Shown piece after piece: positions 56,074 through 64,000 of a stretch of 64,000 bases of DNA; the first letter of the stretch is position 1; each line of letters starts with the position of its first letter. This DNA is from Intrasporangiaceae bacterium URHB0013 (GTDB lineage Bacteria > Actinomycetota > Actinomycetes > Actinomycetales > Dermatophilaceae): positions 162,299-226,298 of the forward strand of contig JIBA01000018.1 of the NCBI GenBank assembly GCA_000620545.1, in the 5' to 3' direction. Below the pieces are notes generated by a model. The model saw only the letters and a program-made list of their open reading frames with translations, was not told the origin of the DNA and made no database searches. The translations under genes were made by a program, and so were the position numbers.

Positions 56074-56790
56074 ATGGACTCGACCGCCGATCTCACGGGG
56101 AGCGACCACGTCGCCGACCAGTACGCCTCCACCGACAACCTGCGCACGCGACGTGACGTGTGGGGCCCGGGCCCGGAGGGCGTGTCGCCCGTCGACGTCC
56201 TGCGTACGCTCGTGATTGCCTCGCATCCCGCTCGACTCATCGAGATCGGTTGCGGCACAGGCGCGTTCGCCCGATCAGTTCTGGATGAGGCGCCCGGGAT
56301 CGACTACGTCGCGACCGACCTCTCACCCGCAATGGTGGCTGCCACTCGCGCCCTCGGCGTGACGGCCGAGGTCGCCTCGTCCGACGTCCTGCCCTTCGGT
56401 GACGACTCCTTCGACGGCGCCGTCGCCGCCTGGATGCTCTACCACGTGCCCGACCTCGACGGCACCCTCCGGGAGCTGCGCCGGGTCCTGCGCGACGGTG
56501 GCACGCTGCACGTCGCGACGAACGGCCGCGAGCACCTGGCCGGCCTGCTCCGCGCGGCAGGTGGGGACGCCCTCGTCACCCAGTTCATGTCGGAGGACGC
56601 CGCCGAGGTGCTCGGGCGACACTTCGAGCACGTCGTCCAGCGGGACGTCGAGACGCGCGCCACCTTCGCCGACCACGCAACGGCCTGCGCCTACCTCGCG
56701 ACCTTCTCGCCGACGCTCGCCCGGTCCCTCCCCCACTTCGAGGGTCCGCGGACGTATGCCGGCCACACCGCGGTCCTGTCGGCGCACTGA
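56074..56790 (+). CDS. Class I SAM-dependent methyltransferase
   Basis: A 238-residue protein with the seven-strand methyltransferase fold: motif I LIEIGCGTGAFARSVL (about residue 57), ATDLSPAMVAATRAL, SSDVLPFGDDSFDGAVAAWM and ELRRVLRDGGTLHVAT. This is a Methyltransf_11-type enzyme; the acceptor is not apparent. ATG 56074 is used because the frame upstream overlaps the argG coding region. It lies alone between the argG terminator and the fas regulator. Confidence 0.85.
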   Translation: MDSTADLTGSDHVADQYASTDNLRTRRDVWGPGPEGVSPVDVLRTLVIASHPARLIEIGCGTGAFARSVLDEAPGIDYVATDLSPAMVAATRALGVTAEVASSDVLPFGDDSFDGAVAAWMLYHVPDLDGTLRELRRVLRDGGTLHVATNGREHLAGLLRAAGGDALVTQFMSEDAAEVLGRHFEHVVQRDVETRATFADHATACAYLATFSPTLARSLPHFEGPRTYAGHTAVLSAH

Positions 56791-56889
56791 GATCGCTCCG
56801 CCCCGACCGGCGACACCGCAGCACCCGTCCCGACGACCGATTTGTGCGCGGCATACAAAGCCCCGAGGCCGGCGTCCTAGGCTGACCCC

Positions 56890-58212
56890 GTGAGCGGACG
56901 GCGGCAGCACCCCAGCGAGGCGACCTCGCGCGCCGTCGAGCGCAGCGCGGGAGAGCTGTCGACGCTCGCGTCCCAGCGCATGGAGGAGCACCTGCGGTGG
57001 TACCGCGACCTCTCCGCGGAGGAACGCTCGCAGGTCGGGCTCGTCGCCCAGGCGGGCATCTCGCAGTTCATCGCCTGGTTCCACCAGGAGGAGCGCCATC
57101 CGCCGTCGGCCATCTCGATCTTCGCGAACGCACCACAGGAGCTCACCCGCTCGGTGAGCCTGAGGCAGACCCTCGACCTCGTGCGCACCGTCGTCGACGT
57201 CGTGGAGTCACGCGTCGAGGGACTGGCCGCTCCGGGAGACGAGCAGCTGCTGCGGGAGTCGGTGCTGCGCTTCTCGCGCGAGATCGCGTTCGCCGCCGCC
57301 GAGGTCTACGCCGGCGCGGCAGAGGCTCGTGGAGCGTGGGACGCCCGGCTTGAGGCGCTCGTCGTCGACGCCGTGCTCCGCGGCGAGGCCGATGACTCCA
57401 TGCAGTCCCGGGCCAGCGCCCTCGGGTGGGGAGATCTCGCCGACGTGACCTTCGTCGTCGGCAGCACGCCGGCGGCGAGCGGCGGACCGGTCCCGGCCGT
57501 CGACGACCTGCGCCGTGCCGTGCGCCAGCACGGGGTCGAGGCCCTGGCCATCGTCCAGCGCACCCGTCTCATCGCGATCATCGGGGGAACGCGTGATGCG
57601 TCCCGCGTCGTCGAGGCCGTCGCCGACTGCTTCGGTCCCGGCCCCATCGTCCTCGGCCCGACCGTGCCGCACCTCTTCGCCGCGGGTCGCTCCGCGCGCG
57701 CCGCCCTGAGCGGTATCGCGGCGGCAGCGGCGTGGCCCGACGCACCACGGGTGCTCGAGTCGGACGTCCTGCTGCCCGAGCGCGCCCTCGCCGGTGACCC
57801 GCCGGCACGCCGCATCCTCGTCGACCGCATCCACCGACCGCTCGCCGGCGCGAGCCACGCCCCCCTCCTCCAGACCGCCACGGCCTACCTCGAGAGCGGC
57901 GGGTCGCTCGAAGCCACCGCGCGAGTGCTCTTCGTGCACCCCAACACCGTCCGCTACCGGCTGGGGCGCATCTCCGAGGTGACCGGCTACGACCTGACGA
58001 CGCCGCGCGAGGCATGGGCCGTGCGGATCGCTCTCGCCCTCGGCCGCCTCGCGGCGGCTCCTACACCCACGGCCGCCTCGCCAGCCGACGGCACGGCCCC
58101 GGCGGGTGCCGGCGGCTCGGCCACGCTGCCGCGGACCCCACGACTGCGGCCACGCACGACCGATCGCCCTCCCTTGGAGGAAACCTCCAAAGTATCGTCC
58201 ACGACTTCGTGA
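56890..58212 (+). CDS. fasR: PucR-type regulator of fatty acid synthesis (FasR-like)
   Basis: A 440-residue regulator immediately upstream of fabD, as in Streptomyces (FasR) and Mycobacterium (Rv2242). The N-terminal and central domains are ligand-sensing and GGDEF-like in the PucR manner; the C-terminal helix-turn-helix is marked by LLQTATAYLESGGSLEATAR and FVHPNTVRYRLGRISEVTGY. The last 50 residues are Pro/Thr-rich. GTG 56890 is the start. Homologues activate fab genes and sense long-chain acyl-CoA; a 17-bp palindrome within its 3' end, in front of fabD, is a plausible binding site. Confidence 0.9.
   Translation: MSGRRQHPSEATSRAVERSAGELSTLASQRMEEHLRWYRDLSAEERSQVGLVAQAGISQFIAWFHQEERHPPSAISIFANAPQELTRSVSLRQTLDLVRTVVDVVESRVEGLAAPGDEQLLRESVLRFSREIAFAAAEVYAGAAEARGAWDARLEALVVDAVLRGEADDSMQSRASALGWGDLADVTFVVGSTPAASGGPVPAVDDLRRAVRQHGVEALAIVQRTRLIAIIGGTRDASRVVEAVADCFGPGPIVLGPTVPHLFAAGRSARAALSGIAAAAAWPDAPRVLESDVLLPERALAGDPPARRILVDRIHRPLAGASHAPLLQTATAYLESGGSLEATARVLFVHPNTVRYRLGRISEVTGYDLTTPREAWAVRIALALGRLAAAPTPTAASPADGTAPAGAGGSATLPRTPRLRPRTTDRPPLEETSKVSSTTS
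58174..58190. promoter_or_regulatory. Candidate FasR operator before fabD
   Basis: TTGGAGG (58174-58180) and CCTCCAA (58184-58190) are perfect inverted copies around AAA. The site lies in the last codons of fasR, about 70 bp upstream of the fabD start, a suitable place for a regulator that controls fabD-fabF. The palindrome is seen directly; FasR binding is inferred from location. Confidence 0.5.
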
Positions 58213-58258
58213 CATTCGGTGGCGAGGTCCTCAGCGGTAACCCGGCAGGGTTGAACAC

Positions 58259-59191
58259 GTGCTAGCGATCGTCTGCCCCGGACAGGGCTCCCAGACCCCC
58301 GGCTTCCTCGGCCCGTGGCTCGAGCTCGAGGGCGTGCGCGAGCAGCTGACGGCGCTCGGCCGCGCCGCGGGTCACGACCTCGTCGCGCACGGCACCGAGT
58401 CCGACGCCGAGACGATCAAGGACACCGCCGTCGCGCAGCCGCTCATCGTCGCGGCCGGTCTCGTGACGGCGTCGGCCCTCTTCGGGTCGCGTACCGAGCT
58501 CGCGAGCACGGGCGCCGTCCTGGCCGGGCACTCGGTCGGCGAGCTCACGGCCACCGCCCTCGCCGGTGTCGTCACCGACGAGCAGGCCATCTCCCTCGTC
58601 GCGACCCGGGGCCGTGCCATGGCGGAGGCCAGCGCGGTGACCCCCACCGGCATGGCGGCCGTGCTGGGCGGCGACCCTGACGAGGTCCTCGCGGCGCTCG
58701 AGACCCACGGCCTCACCCCCGCCAACACCAACGGCGCCGGCCAGGTCGTCGCCGCCGGCACGCTCGAGCAGGTCGAGGCCCTTCGCGGTGCCCCGCCGGC
58801 CAAGGCACGGGTCGTCCCGCTCCAGGTCGCCGGCGCGTTCCACACCCACCACATGTCTCGGGCCGTCGACGCTCTCGCCGCCGCGGCGGCAGGCGTCGCG
58901 CCGTCGGCGCCCACCGTGCGCCTGCTCTCGAATGCCGACGGAGCGACGGTCGCCGACGGCCCCGACGCCCTCGACCGCCTCGTGCGCCAGGTCAGCAGCC
59001 CCGTGCGCTGGGACCGGTGCATGGAGACGATGCTCACGCTCGGCGTCACCGGGATGATCGAGCTCGCACCCGCCGGCACGCTCGTCGGTCTCGCCAGGCG
59101 CGCCATGCCCGGGGTCGAGACCTTGGCCGTGAAGACGCCGGACGACCTGCCGGCCGCCCGCACCCTCGTCGAGGCACACAGGGCCTCGTGA
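58259..59191 (+). CDS. fabD: Malonyl CoA-acyl carrier protein transacylase
   Basis: A 310-residue enzyme that transfers malonyl from CoA to ACP. LAIVCPGQGSQTPGFLGPW is N-terminal, the nucleophile Ser92 sits in AGHSVGEL, and the general-base His lies in the GAFHTHHM region near residue 200. It starts at GTG 58259 with GGCAGGG upstream. It is the first enzyme gene of fabD-fabH-acpP-fabF. All four run in the same direction with 140-150-bp gaps, as in Streptomyces. Confidence 0.95.
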   Translation: MLAIVCPGQGSQTPGFLGPWLELEGVREQLTALGRAAGHDLVAHGTESDAETIKDTAVAQPLIVAAGLVTASALFGSRTELASTGAVLAGHSVGELTATALAGVVTDEQAISLVATRGRAMAEASAVTPTGMAAVLGGDPDEVLAALETHGLTPANTNGAGQVVAAGTLEQVEALRGAPPAKARVVPLQVAGAFHTHHMSRAVDALAAAAAGVAPSAPTVRLLSNADGATVADGPDALDRLVRQVSSPVRWDRCMETMLTLGVTGMIELAPAGTLVGLARRAMPGVETLAVKTPDDLPAARTLVEAHRAS

Positions 59192-59338
59192 TGCACCCAT
59201 GACTGGCGCACCGACCCCGACCGGGGGCAGGCTCATGGGGTGGTCCACGTCTGACGGCGACCCCGTCTCCCCCGCCCCAGTGTCGCTGCAGCGCCGCTCC
59301 ACGACCCACCTGAACCCTCACCCTCGAGAAGGCCTCAC

Positions 59339-60394
59339 GTGACATCACCCACCGCGACCGCGCCGACCCCCAAGGGCACCGGCACCCTCGTCGACAACGG
59401 CGCCCCTCGTCACTCGCGGATGCTCGGCGTCGGCGCCTACCGGCCGGCACGCGTCGTCATGAACTCCGAGATCGTCGACAAGATCGACTCGAGCGACGAG
59501 TGGATCCGCGAGCGGTCCGGCATCATCAGCCGGCACTTCGCCGCCGAGGACGAGAGCGTCATCGACATGGCCGAGGCGGCCTCCCGCCAGGCTCTGGAGC
59601 ACGCGGGCATCGCGCCCGAGCAGATCGGCTTCGTGCTCGTCGCCACGGTGACGCACCCCTACCAGACGCCCGCCGCCGCACCGGAGCTCGCGTCGCGACT
59701 CGGCTCCACGGCCCCGGCCCTCGACATCTCCGCCGCCTGCGCGGGCTACTGCTACGGCGTCGCCCTGGCGAGCGACATGGTCAAGGGCGGCTCGGCCGAC
59801 TACGTGCTCGTCGTCGGCGTCGAGAAGCTGAGTGACTTCACCGACCCCTACGACCGCGGCAGCGCGTTCATCTTCGGCGACGGTGCCGGCGCGTGCGTCA
59901 TCGGCCCGAGCGACACGCCGGGCATCGGCCCGACGGTGTGGGGCTCCGACGGCACGCAGCGGGACGCCATCACCCAGCGCCAGTCATGGACGGACCTGCG
60001 CGAGTCGTGGCAGTCCGCGCAGGCGGACAAGAACCTCTGGCCTGCCATCGGGATGGCCGGCCAGACGGTCTTCCGCTGGGCCGTCTGGGGCATGGCTCCC
60101 GTCGCCCAGCAGGCCATCGACAAGGCCGGCATCAAGGCCGACGACCTCGACGCCTTCATCCCGCACCAGGCGAACATCCGCATCATCGACGCGATGGTCA
60201 AGCAGCTCAAGCTGCCGGCCGACATCCCCGTCGCCCGCGACATCGTCACGACGGCCAACACCTCGGCGGCGTCGGTCCCGCTCGCGACGACGCGCATGCT
60301 CGCCGAGAAGGAGATCCCGAGCGGTGGCCTCGCGCTGCAGATCGGCTTCGGCGCCGGCCTCGTGTACGCCGCACAGGTCGTCGTGCTGCCCTGA
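59339..60394 (+). CDS. fabH: 3-oxoacyl-ACP synthase III
   Basis: A 351-residue ketoacyl synthase III with the catalytic triad Cys134 (ISAACAGYCYG), His276 (FIPHQANIRI) and Asn307 (TTANTSAAS). The N-terminal extension of about 25 residues is Pro/Thr-rich. It initiates fatty-acid synthesis by condensing acyl-CoA with malonyl-ACP, and in actinobacteria usually prefers branched or short primers. GTG 59339 follows GAGAAGG. Unlike Mycobacterium, this genome lays out fabH inside the fab cluster, so de novo synthesis by a type II system is expected. Confidence 0.95.
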   Translation: MTSPTATAPTPKGTGTLVDNGAPRHSRMLGVGAYRPARVVMNSEIVDKIDSSDEWIRERSGIISRHFAAEDESVIDMAEAASRQALEHAGIAPEQIGFVLVATVTHPYQTPAAAPELASRLGSTAPALDISAACAGYCYGVALASDMVKGGSADYVLVVGVEKLSDFTDPYDRGSAFIFGDGAGACVIGPSDTPGIGPTVWGSDGTQRDAITQRQSWTDLRESWQSAQADKNLWPAIGMAGQTVFRWAVWGMAPVAQQAIDKAGIKADDLDAFIPHQANIRIIDAMVKQLKLPADIPVARDIVTTANTSAASVPLATTRMLAEKEIPSGGLALQIGFGAGLVYAAQVVVLP

Positions 60395-60533
60395 GCACTC
60401 CCAGCAGGGCAGCCCCAGCACTCCCGCCGGTCCCGACGGGTCAATTCGGGCCACGGAACGCCATCCCCCACGGATGACGACCCCGGGCACCACCGCCAGC
60501 ACGAACCGCCAACACGAAACAAGGAGCAGACAG

Positions 60534-60782
60534 ATGGCTCAGTCCGAGCAGGAGATCCTCGAGGGTCTTGCCGAGATCGTCAACGAGGAGACCGGTCTCG
60601 ACACCGCGTCCGTCGAGATGGACAAGTCCTTCACCGAGGACCTCGACATCGACTCCCTCTCGATGATGACGATCGTCGTCAACGCCGAGGAGAAGTTCGG
60701 CGTGCGCATCCCCGACAGCGAGGTCAAGAACCTCAAGACCGTCCGCGACGCCGTCACCTTCATCGGCAGCGCGCAGTCCTGA
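60534..60782 (+). CDS. acpP: Acyl carrier protein
   Basis: An 82-residue ACP of acidic helical type. Ser41 in DLDIDSLSMM takes the 4'-phosphopantetheine arm. AAGGAG lies seven bases before ATG 60534. It carries growing acyl chains to FabD, FabH and FabF encoded on either side. The helix II recognition sequence (SMMTIVVNAEEKFGVRIP) is typical. Confidence 0.96.
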   Translation: MAQSEQEILEGLAEIVNEETGLDTASVEMDKSFTEDLDIDSLSMMTIVVNAEEKFGVRIPDSEVKNLKTVRDAVTFIGSAQS

Positions 60783-60927
60783 CGGATGCGGTCGGCGTCC
60801 GGCACCGCCGGACGCCGACCCGGCCGCACCAGGCGCCGACCCGGCCGCACCCGCGGCACGAGCACGACCGCACCATCGTCACCCCTCGCACGACCCCACC
60901 CCACTCGACCCAGAGGAGCACGTCACC

Positions 60928-62178
60928 ATGACGTCCAATCGCGACCGACGCGTCGTGGTCACCGGTCTCGGAGCCACCACGCCCCTGGGCGGAACTGCCA
61001 CGGAGACGTGGGAGGCCCTGCTCGCCGGCCGGTCCGGCGCCCGCCCGATGGACTTCGACTGGGTCGCCAAGTACGAGCTGCCGGTCACCTTCGCGGCGAC
61101 CATCGCGACACCCCCCATCGAGGTCCTCGCCAAGGTTGAGACCCGGCGTCTCGACCCGTCGAGCCAGTACGCCCTCATCGCCGCTCGTGAGGCGTGGGCC
61201 GACGCCGGCGCCCCCGAGATCGACCCCGAGCGGCTCGGCGCCGCGATCGGCTCCGGCATCGGTGGCGTGTGGACCCTCCTCGACCAGTGGGACGTGCTGA
61301 AGGAGAAGGGGCCGCGCCGCGTCTACCCGCTTGCCGTCCCGATGCTCATGCCCAACGGGCCCGCCGCGGCCGTGTCGCTCGACCTCGGCGCACGCGCTGG
61401 GGCCCACACGACGGTCAGCGCCTGCGCGTCCGGTGCCGAGAGCATGGGCTACGCCATCGACATGATCCGCACGGGCCGTGCCGACGTCGTCGTCGCCGGC
61501 GGCACCGAGGCGGCGGTCCACCCCCTGCCCATCTCCGGCTTCGCCGCGATGCAGGCGCTCTCCACGCGCAACGACGACCCGACGAAGGCCTCGCGTCCCT
61601 ACGACACAGGCCGCGACGGCTTCGTGCTCGGCGAGGGCGCCGCCGTCATCGTCCTCGAGTCCGAGGAGCACGCCCGCGCTCGTGGCGCCCGCATCTACGC
61701 CGAGCTCGCGAGCGTCGGCATGTCGGCCGACGCACACCACATCACGGCGCCGGAGCCCAACGGCTCCGGCGCGTCCCGCGCGATGCTGTATGCCGTCGAG
61801 CGGGCCGACCTGTCACCGACCGACATCATCCACATCAACGCCCACGCCACCTCGACGCCCGTCGGCGACGTGGCCGAGTACAACGCGATCAAGCGCGCCT
61901 TCGGCGACCACACCGACAACATGTCGGTGACGGCCACGAAGTCGATGACCGGGCACCTCCTCGGCGCGGCCGGAGCGCTCGAGGCGGTCATCACCATCCA
62001 GTCGATCTACCACCGCCTCGTGCCGGCGACGATCAACCTCGACGACCAGGACCCCGAGATCCCGCTCAACGTCGTCACCGGCGAGCACCAGAAGCTGCCC
62101 GACGGCGACGTCGCCGCCCTGAACAACTCGTTCGGGTTCGGCGGCCACAACGTCGCACTGGCGATCCGCAGCATCTGA
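60928..62178 (+). CDS. fabF: 3-oxoacyl-ACP synthase II
   Basis: A 416-residue KAS II elongating enzyme with the Cys-His-His triad: Cys166 (SACASGAE), His306 (NAHATST) and His343 (SMTGHLLG). The N-terminal DRRVVVTGLGATTPLGG is typical. It is the last gene of the fab cluster and is followed within about 30 bases by a terminator hairpin. A different-frame open stretch over it is not a gene. Confidence 0.96.
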   Translation: MTSNRDRRVVVTGLGATTPLGGTATETWEALLAGRSGARPMDFDWVAKYELPVTFAATIATPPIEVLAKVETRRLDPSSQYALIAAREAWADAGAPEIDPERLGAAIGSGIGGVWTLLDQWDVLKEKGPRRVYPLAVPMLMPNGPAAAVSLDLGARAGAHTTVSACASGAESMGYAIDMIRTGRADVVVAGGTEAAVHPLPISGFAAMQALSTRNDDPTKASRPYDTGRDGFVLGEGAAVIVLESEEHARARGARIYAELASVGMSADAHHITAPEPNGSGASRAMLYAVERADLSPTDIIHINAHATSTPVGDVAEYNAIKRAFGDHTDNMSVTATKSMTGHLLGAAGALEAVITIQSIYHRLVPATINLDDQDPEIPLNVVTGEHQKLPDGDVAALNNSFGFGGHNVALAIRSI

Positions 62179-62209
62179 GAACGCTTCTTCGACCACGCCT
62201 GCGCACAGC

Positions 62210-62247
62210 ACAAGGCCCTCGACCCCTTGCGGGACGGGGGGCCTTGT
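62210..62247 (+). terminator. Hairpin after fabF
   Basis: ACAAGGCCC (62210-62218) pairs with GGGCCTTGT (62239-62247) across a 20-base loop that can itself fold. It lies 31 bases past the fabF stop, in the correct place for the fab operon terminator. Confidence 0.7.
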
Positions 62248-62304
62248 CGCATGCCGTGTCGGGACGATGCCGGCCGGCGGGTCCCACGCTGGAGCCGGGA
62301 ACGC

Positions 62305-62343
62305 GACGAGGGCCCGGGAGCACGAACCGCCCGGGCCCTCGTC
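62305..62343 (-). terminator. Hairpin at the 3' end of the DUF3145 gene
   Basis: GACGAGGGCCCGGG (62305-62318) and CCCGGGCCCTCGTC (62330-62343) form a perfect 14-bp stem with an 11-base loop. The minus-strand DUF3145 gene ends 48 bases before it. Together with the fabF hairpin it separates the convergent units. Confidence 0.75.
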
Positions 62344-62390
62344 ATCTCGTGCGTCGCGCTGGAGGGCGCGACGGGCGAGACGTCTGGTGG

Positions 62391-62906
62391 TCAGCCCACC
62401 TTGTGCAGCCAGCGGACGGCTGCACCGTCGCCGGCGTAGCGGAAGACCTCGAGCTCCTCGTCCCAGGGGATGCCGAGCAGCAGGTCGATCTCGTCCTGGA
62501 GCGCCTCGGCGTCGCCGCGCGTGCGCAGGATCGCCTCGCGAAGGCGGTCCTCCTGGACGACGGCGTCACCGGACGCAGAGGTCATGGCGTGGTGGATGCC
62601 GAGCCGTGGCGTATAGGACCACCGGGCCCCGTCGCAGCCCGGCGACGGCTCCTCGGTCACCTCGTAGCGCAACCCGTCCCAGCCGCGCAGCGCACTGGCC
62701 AGCTCGGCTCCGGTGCCCGGGGCGCCTGTCCAGGACAGCTCGCTGCGCACCATCCGGGGCGCGGCCGGCTGCTGGATCCAGTCGAGCGTCACGCGCTGGT
62801 CGAGGACGGCCTCGATGGCCCAGGTGATGTGCGGGCACAGCGCTGCCGGGGCACCGTGTACGAACAGGACCCCACGTGTCGTGGTGCGCGGCATCGCGAC
62901 AGCCAT
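62391..62906 (-). CDS. DUF3145 family protein
   Basis: A 171-residue protein conserved in actinobacteria. TTTRGVLFVHGAPAALCPHI, WAIEAVLDQRVTLDWIQQPA and GIPWDEELEVFRYAGDGAAV are family marks. ATG 62906 has GGAGG six bases upstream; the longer frame starting at 62942 is rejected. Function is unknown. It is often found near lipid or cell-wall genes and is convergent with the fab operon here. Confidence 0.9.
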   Translation of the reverse strand: MAVAMPRTTTRGVLFVHGAPAALCPHITWAIEAVLDQRVTLDWIQQPAAPRMVRSELSWTGAPGTGAELASALRGWDGLRYEVTEEPSPGCDGARWSYTPRLGIHHAMTSASGDAVVQEDRLREAILRTRGDAEALQDEIDLLLGIPWDEELEVFRYAGDGAAVRWLHKVG

Positions 62907-63111
62907 CGGAACCTCCTGAAGTTGCAGGGACGTCTTCCCCAACGCCTGCTACTTCACGGCTCGATGATCGGACACGATGATGCGAACGAGACGTGCTCGA
63001 CCACGAGCACTCGCCCATTGTGCACCAGAGGACCCATCGGCACCAGCCGTACCAGCGCCCGATGTGTCGGGTTGATGGCTTCCTCGGGCCGGCTGAACCG
63101 CGGGCGATCGG
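62907..63111. other. 205-bp intergenic region
   Basis: Between the DUF3145 start and the Rieske gene stop. It should hold the DUF3145 promoter. Small frames here overlap both flanks and show no family character. Confidence 0.4.
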
Positions 63112-63453
63112 TCAGGCGCCTGCGGCCACACCCGGAAAGAGGAAGACCTCGTCGCCCCGGATCTCCACCCTGTGGGTCCGCACCGGCTTGGTCGCTGGAA
63201 GGCACATCGGCTTGCCGTCGCTCAGGCAGAAGCGGGTGGCATGCAGCGGGCACTCCACCTCACCGGCCTCGATCCAGCCGTCTGCGAGCGAGGCGTCCTC
63301 GTGCGAGCACGTGTCGTCGAGGGCGTAGTAGGTGCCGTCGTCGTCCCGGAAAAGCGAGATCGGCTCTGCCGTCGCCGTGACCGCAGTGTCGAGCACGAGG
63401 GCCTCCCCGGGCTCGACGTCGTCGACCGCAGCCACGCGGATGCCGTCACTCAT
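63112..63453 (-). CDS. Rieske-type non-heme ferredoxin
   Basis: A 113-residue Rieske [2Fe-2S] protein. Cys49 and His51 (CSHEDASL), then Cys68 and His71 (CPLHATRF) give the C-x-H...C-x2-H ligand set. Small proteins of this type supply electrons to ring-hydroxylating or related oxygenases, or serve in nitrite-reductase-like systems (NirD). No oxygenase gene adjoins, so the partner is elsewhere. Confidence 0.9.
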   Translation of the reverse strand: MSDGIRVAAVDDVEPGEALVLDTAVTATAEPISLFRDDDGTYYALDDTCSHEDASLADGWIEAGEVECPLHATRFCLSDGKPMCLPATKPVRTHRVEIRGDEVFLFPGVAAGA

Positions 63454-63599
63454 GCTCTTCGTTCCTCACGTGCCCGGATCAGATGTCACGGTGAGCCTAG
63501 GGGTTGGAGTCAGGGCCACCGCCACCGCCTCCACGAGCCGCGACCGCCGCTCGCTAGACTCCCATCGATCTCAGCGGCCGCACGGCCGGTGGCGGTCCC

Positions 63600-63673
63600 G
63601 GGGCAGTAGCTCAGCCGGTCAGAGCAGCGGACTCATAATCCGTCGGTCCAGGGTTCAAGCCCCTGCTGCCCCA
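63600..63673 (+). tRNA. tRNA with anticodon CAT (elongator Met or lysidine-type Ile2)
   Basis: 74 nt with acceptor GGGGCAG/CTGCCCC, D-arm TAGCTCAGCCGGTCAGAGCA, anticodon loop CTCATAA (CAT) and T loop TTCAAGC. The TTCAA T-loop and GGACTCATAATCC arm resemble tRNA-Ile2, in which lysidine replaces the anticodon C, but elongator tRNA-Met shares the CAT loop. No CCA is encoded. An IS481-like element begins within 25 bases downstream. Confidence 0.9.
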
Positions 63674-63696
63674 CAGAACTCGTGTATGACTTCGCC

Positions 63697-63777
63697 TGAT
63701 GCTTGACCTTTGGGCTTCGCCTGATGCGTGACGGTGTTTCGGGTGATGCTTGACAGCTGCTCCGGCTGATCCTTGAC
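63697..63777. repeat. Four iterated TGATGCTTGAC-like direct repeats at an IS481-like end
   Basis: TGATGCTTGAC starts at 63697 and 63744, with variants TGATGCGTGAC at 63722 and TGATCCTTGAC at 63767. The spacings are 25, 22 and 23 bp. They lie between the tRNA and the transposase and are probably transposase-binding sites or the element's subterminal repeats. Confidence 0.85.
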
Positions 63778-63786
63778 GCTCTCTTC

Positions 63787-64000
63787 ATGAGGGAGATGAG
63801 CGTGGCTGAGCAGCGGTACAAGGCGGTGCTGGCGGTCATCGGTGATGGCCGCCAGGTGTCCGAGGTGGCGGCGGCGTGGGGTGTCTCGAGGCAGACCCTG
63901 CACGCGTGGCTGTTGCGGTACGAGGGCGGTGGGTTGGAGGCGTTGGCGGACCGGTCCCACCGGCCGGCCTCGTGCCCGCACCAGATGGACCCGGTGGTCG
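63787..64000 (+). CDS. IS481-family transposase, N-terminal part only
   Basis: From ATG 63787 (MREMSVAEQRYKAVLAVIGD) the first 71 residues are seen before the window ends. A helix-turn-helix (GRQVSEVAAAWGVSRQTLHA) and LEALADRSHRPASCPHQM are typical of IS481/IS3-type transposases that lack a programmed frameshift. The integrase core lies outside the window. It sits right after a tRNA, a common insertion point. Confidence 0.85.
   Translation, partial: MREMSVAEQRYKAVLAVIGDGRQVSEVAAAWGVSRQTLHAWLLRYEGGGLEALADRSHRPASCPHQMDPVV

Noticed and set aside
61194..63380. Open frame of about 730 codons over fabF and beyond
   Set aside because: Different frame of fabF on the same strand, Arg-rich and domainless; it also runs across two terminator hairpins.

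Overview
The window is high-GC (about 70%) chromosomal DNA from an actinobacterium. The conserved blocks fasR-fabD-fabH-acpP-fabF, divergent DUF3052/aceE, Nif3/zinc-ribbon/RNase H, DUF3145, a WhiB regulator and a type A rnpB fit Intrasporangiaceae/Dermatophilaceae-like actinomycetes (the Janibacter, Knoellia or Phycicoccus kind). No 16S rRNA is present, so the genus cannot be fixed.

The left 25 kb is accessory and regulatory. It opens with a truncated SARP/AfsR-type regulator divergent from a two-gene unit, with three heptamers in 11-bp phase between them. Next come a Tat-exported GMC dehydrogenase pair, an ECF41 sigma factor module (CMD protein, sigma factor and a matching promoter), an F420-type reductase, an exported phosphodiesterase-like lipoprotein, a CocE hydrolase, an orphan immunity-like protein and a large LuxR (LAL) regulator. 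A translationally coupled operon (CPBP protease, PhzF, ABC ATPase, ABC permease) follows, then a tiny metal-binding HMA protein and a second giant AfsR-like regulator.

From 25.4 to 32.1 kb the DNA is scarred. It holds an IS110 remnant, an intact IS110 with a structured flank that may encode a bridge RNA, a frameshifted RibD-C reductase, a HIT pseudogene with several frameshifts, and a 5'-truncated P450 abutting a 5'-truncated FtsX permease. From 32 to 38.6 kb come an M23 peptidase, WhiB, a glycosyltransferase, rnpB and a SpoIIE/RsbW-like/STAS partner-switching trio.

The right part is mostly core: prfC, an RNB ribonuclease, yaaA, a transporter, a 40-bp tandem-repeat array, metZ-rhodanese, a colinear run from DUF3052 through ahpE, tRNA-Val, Nif3, zinc ribbon and RNase H, then aceE, argG, a methyltransferase, the fatty-acid synthesis cluster with its PucR-type regulator, DUF3145, a Rieske ferredoxin, and a CAT-anticodon tRNA directly followed by the end of an IS481-like element. 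Pyruvate dehydrogenase (acetyl-CoA supply) and type II fatty acid synthesis lie close together. Adjacent coding genes are often coupled by ATGA, GTGA or even CTGA overlaps.
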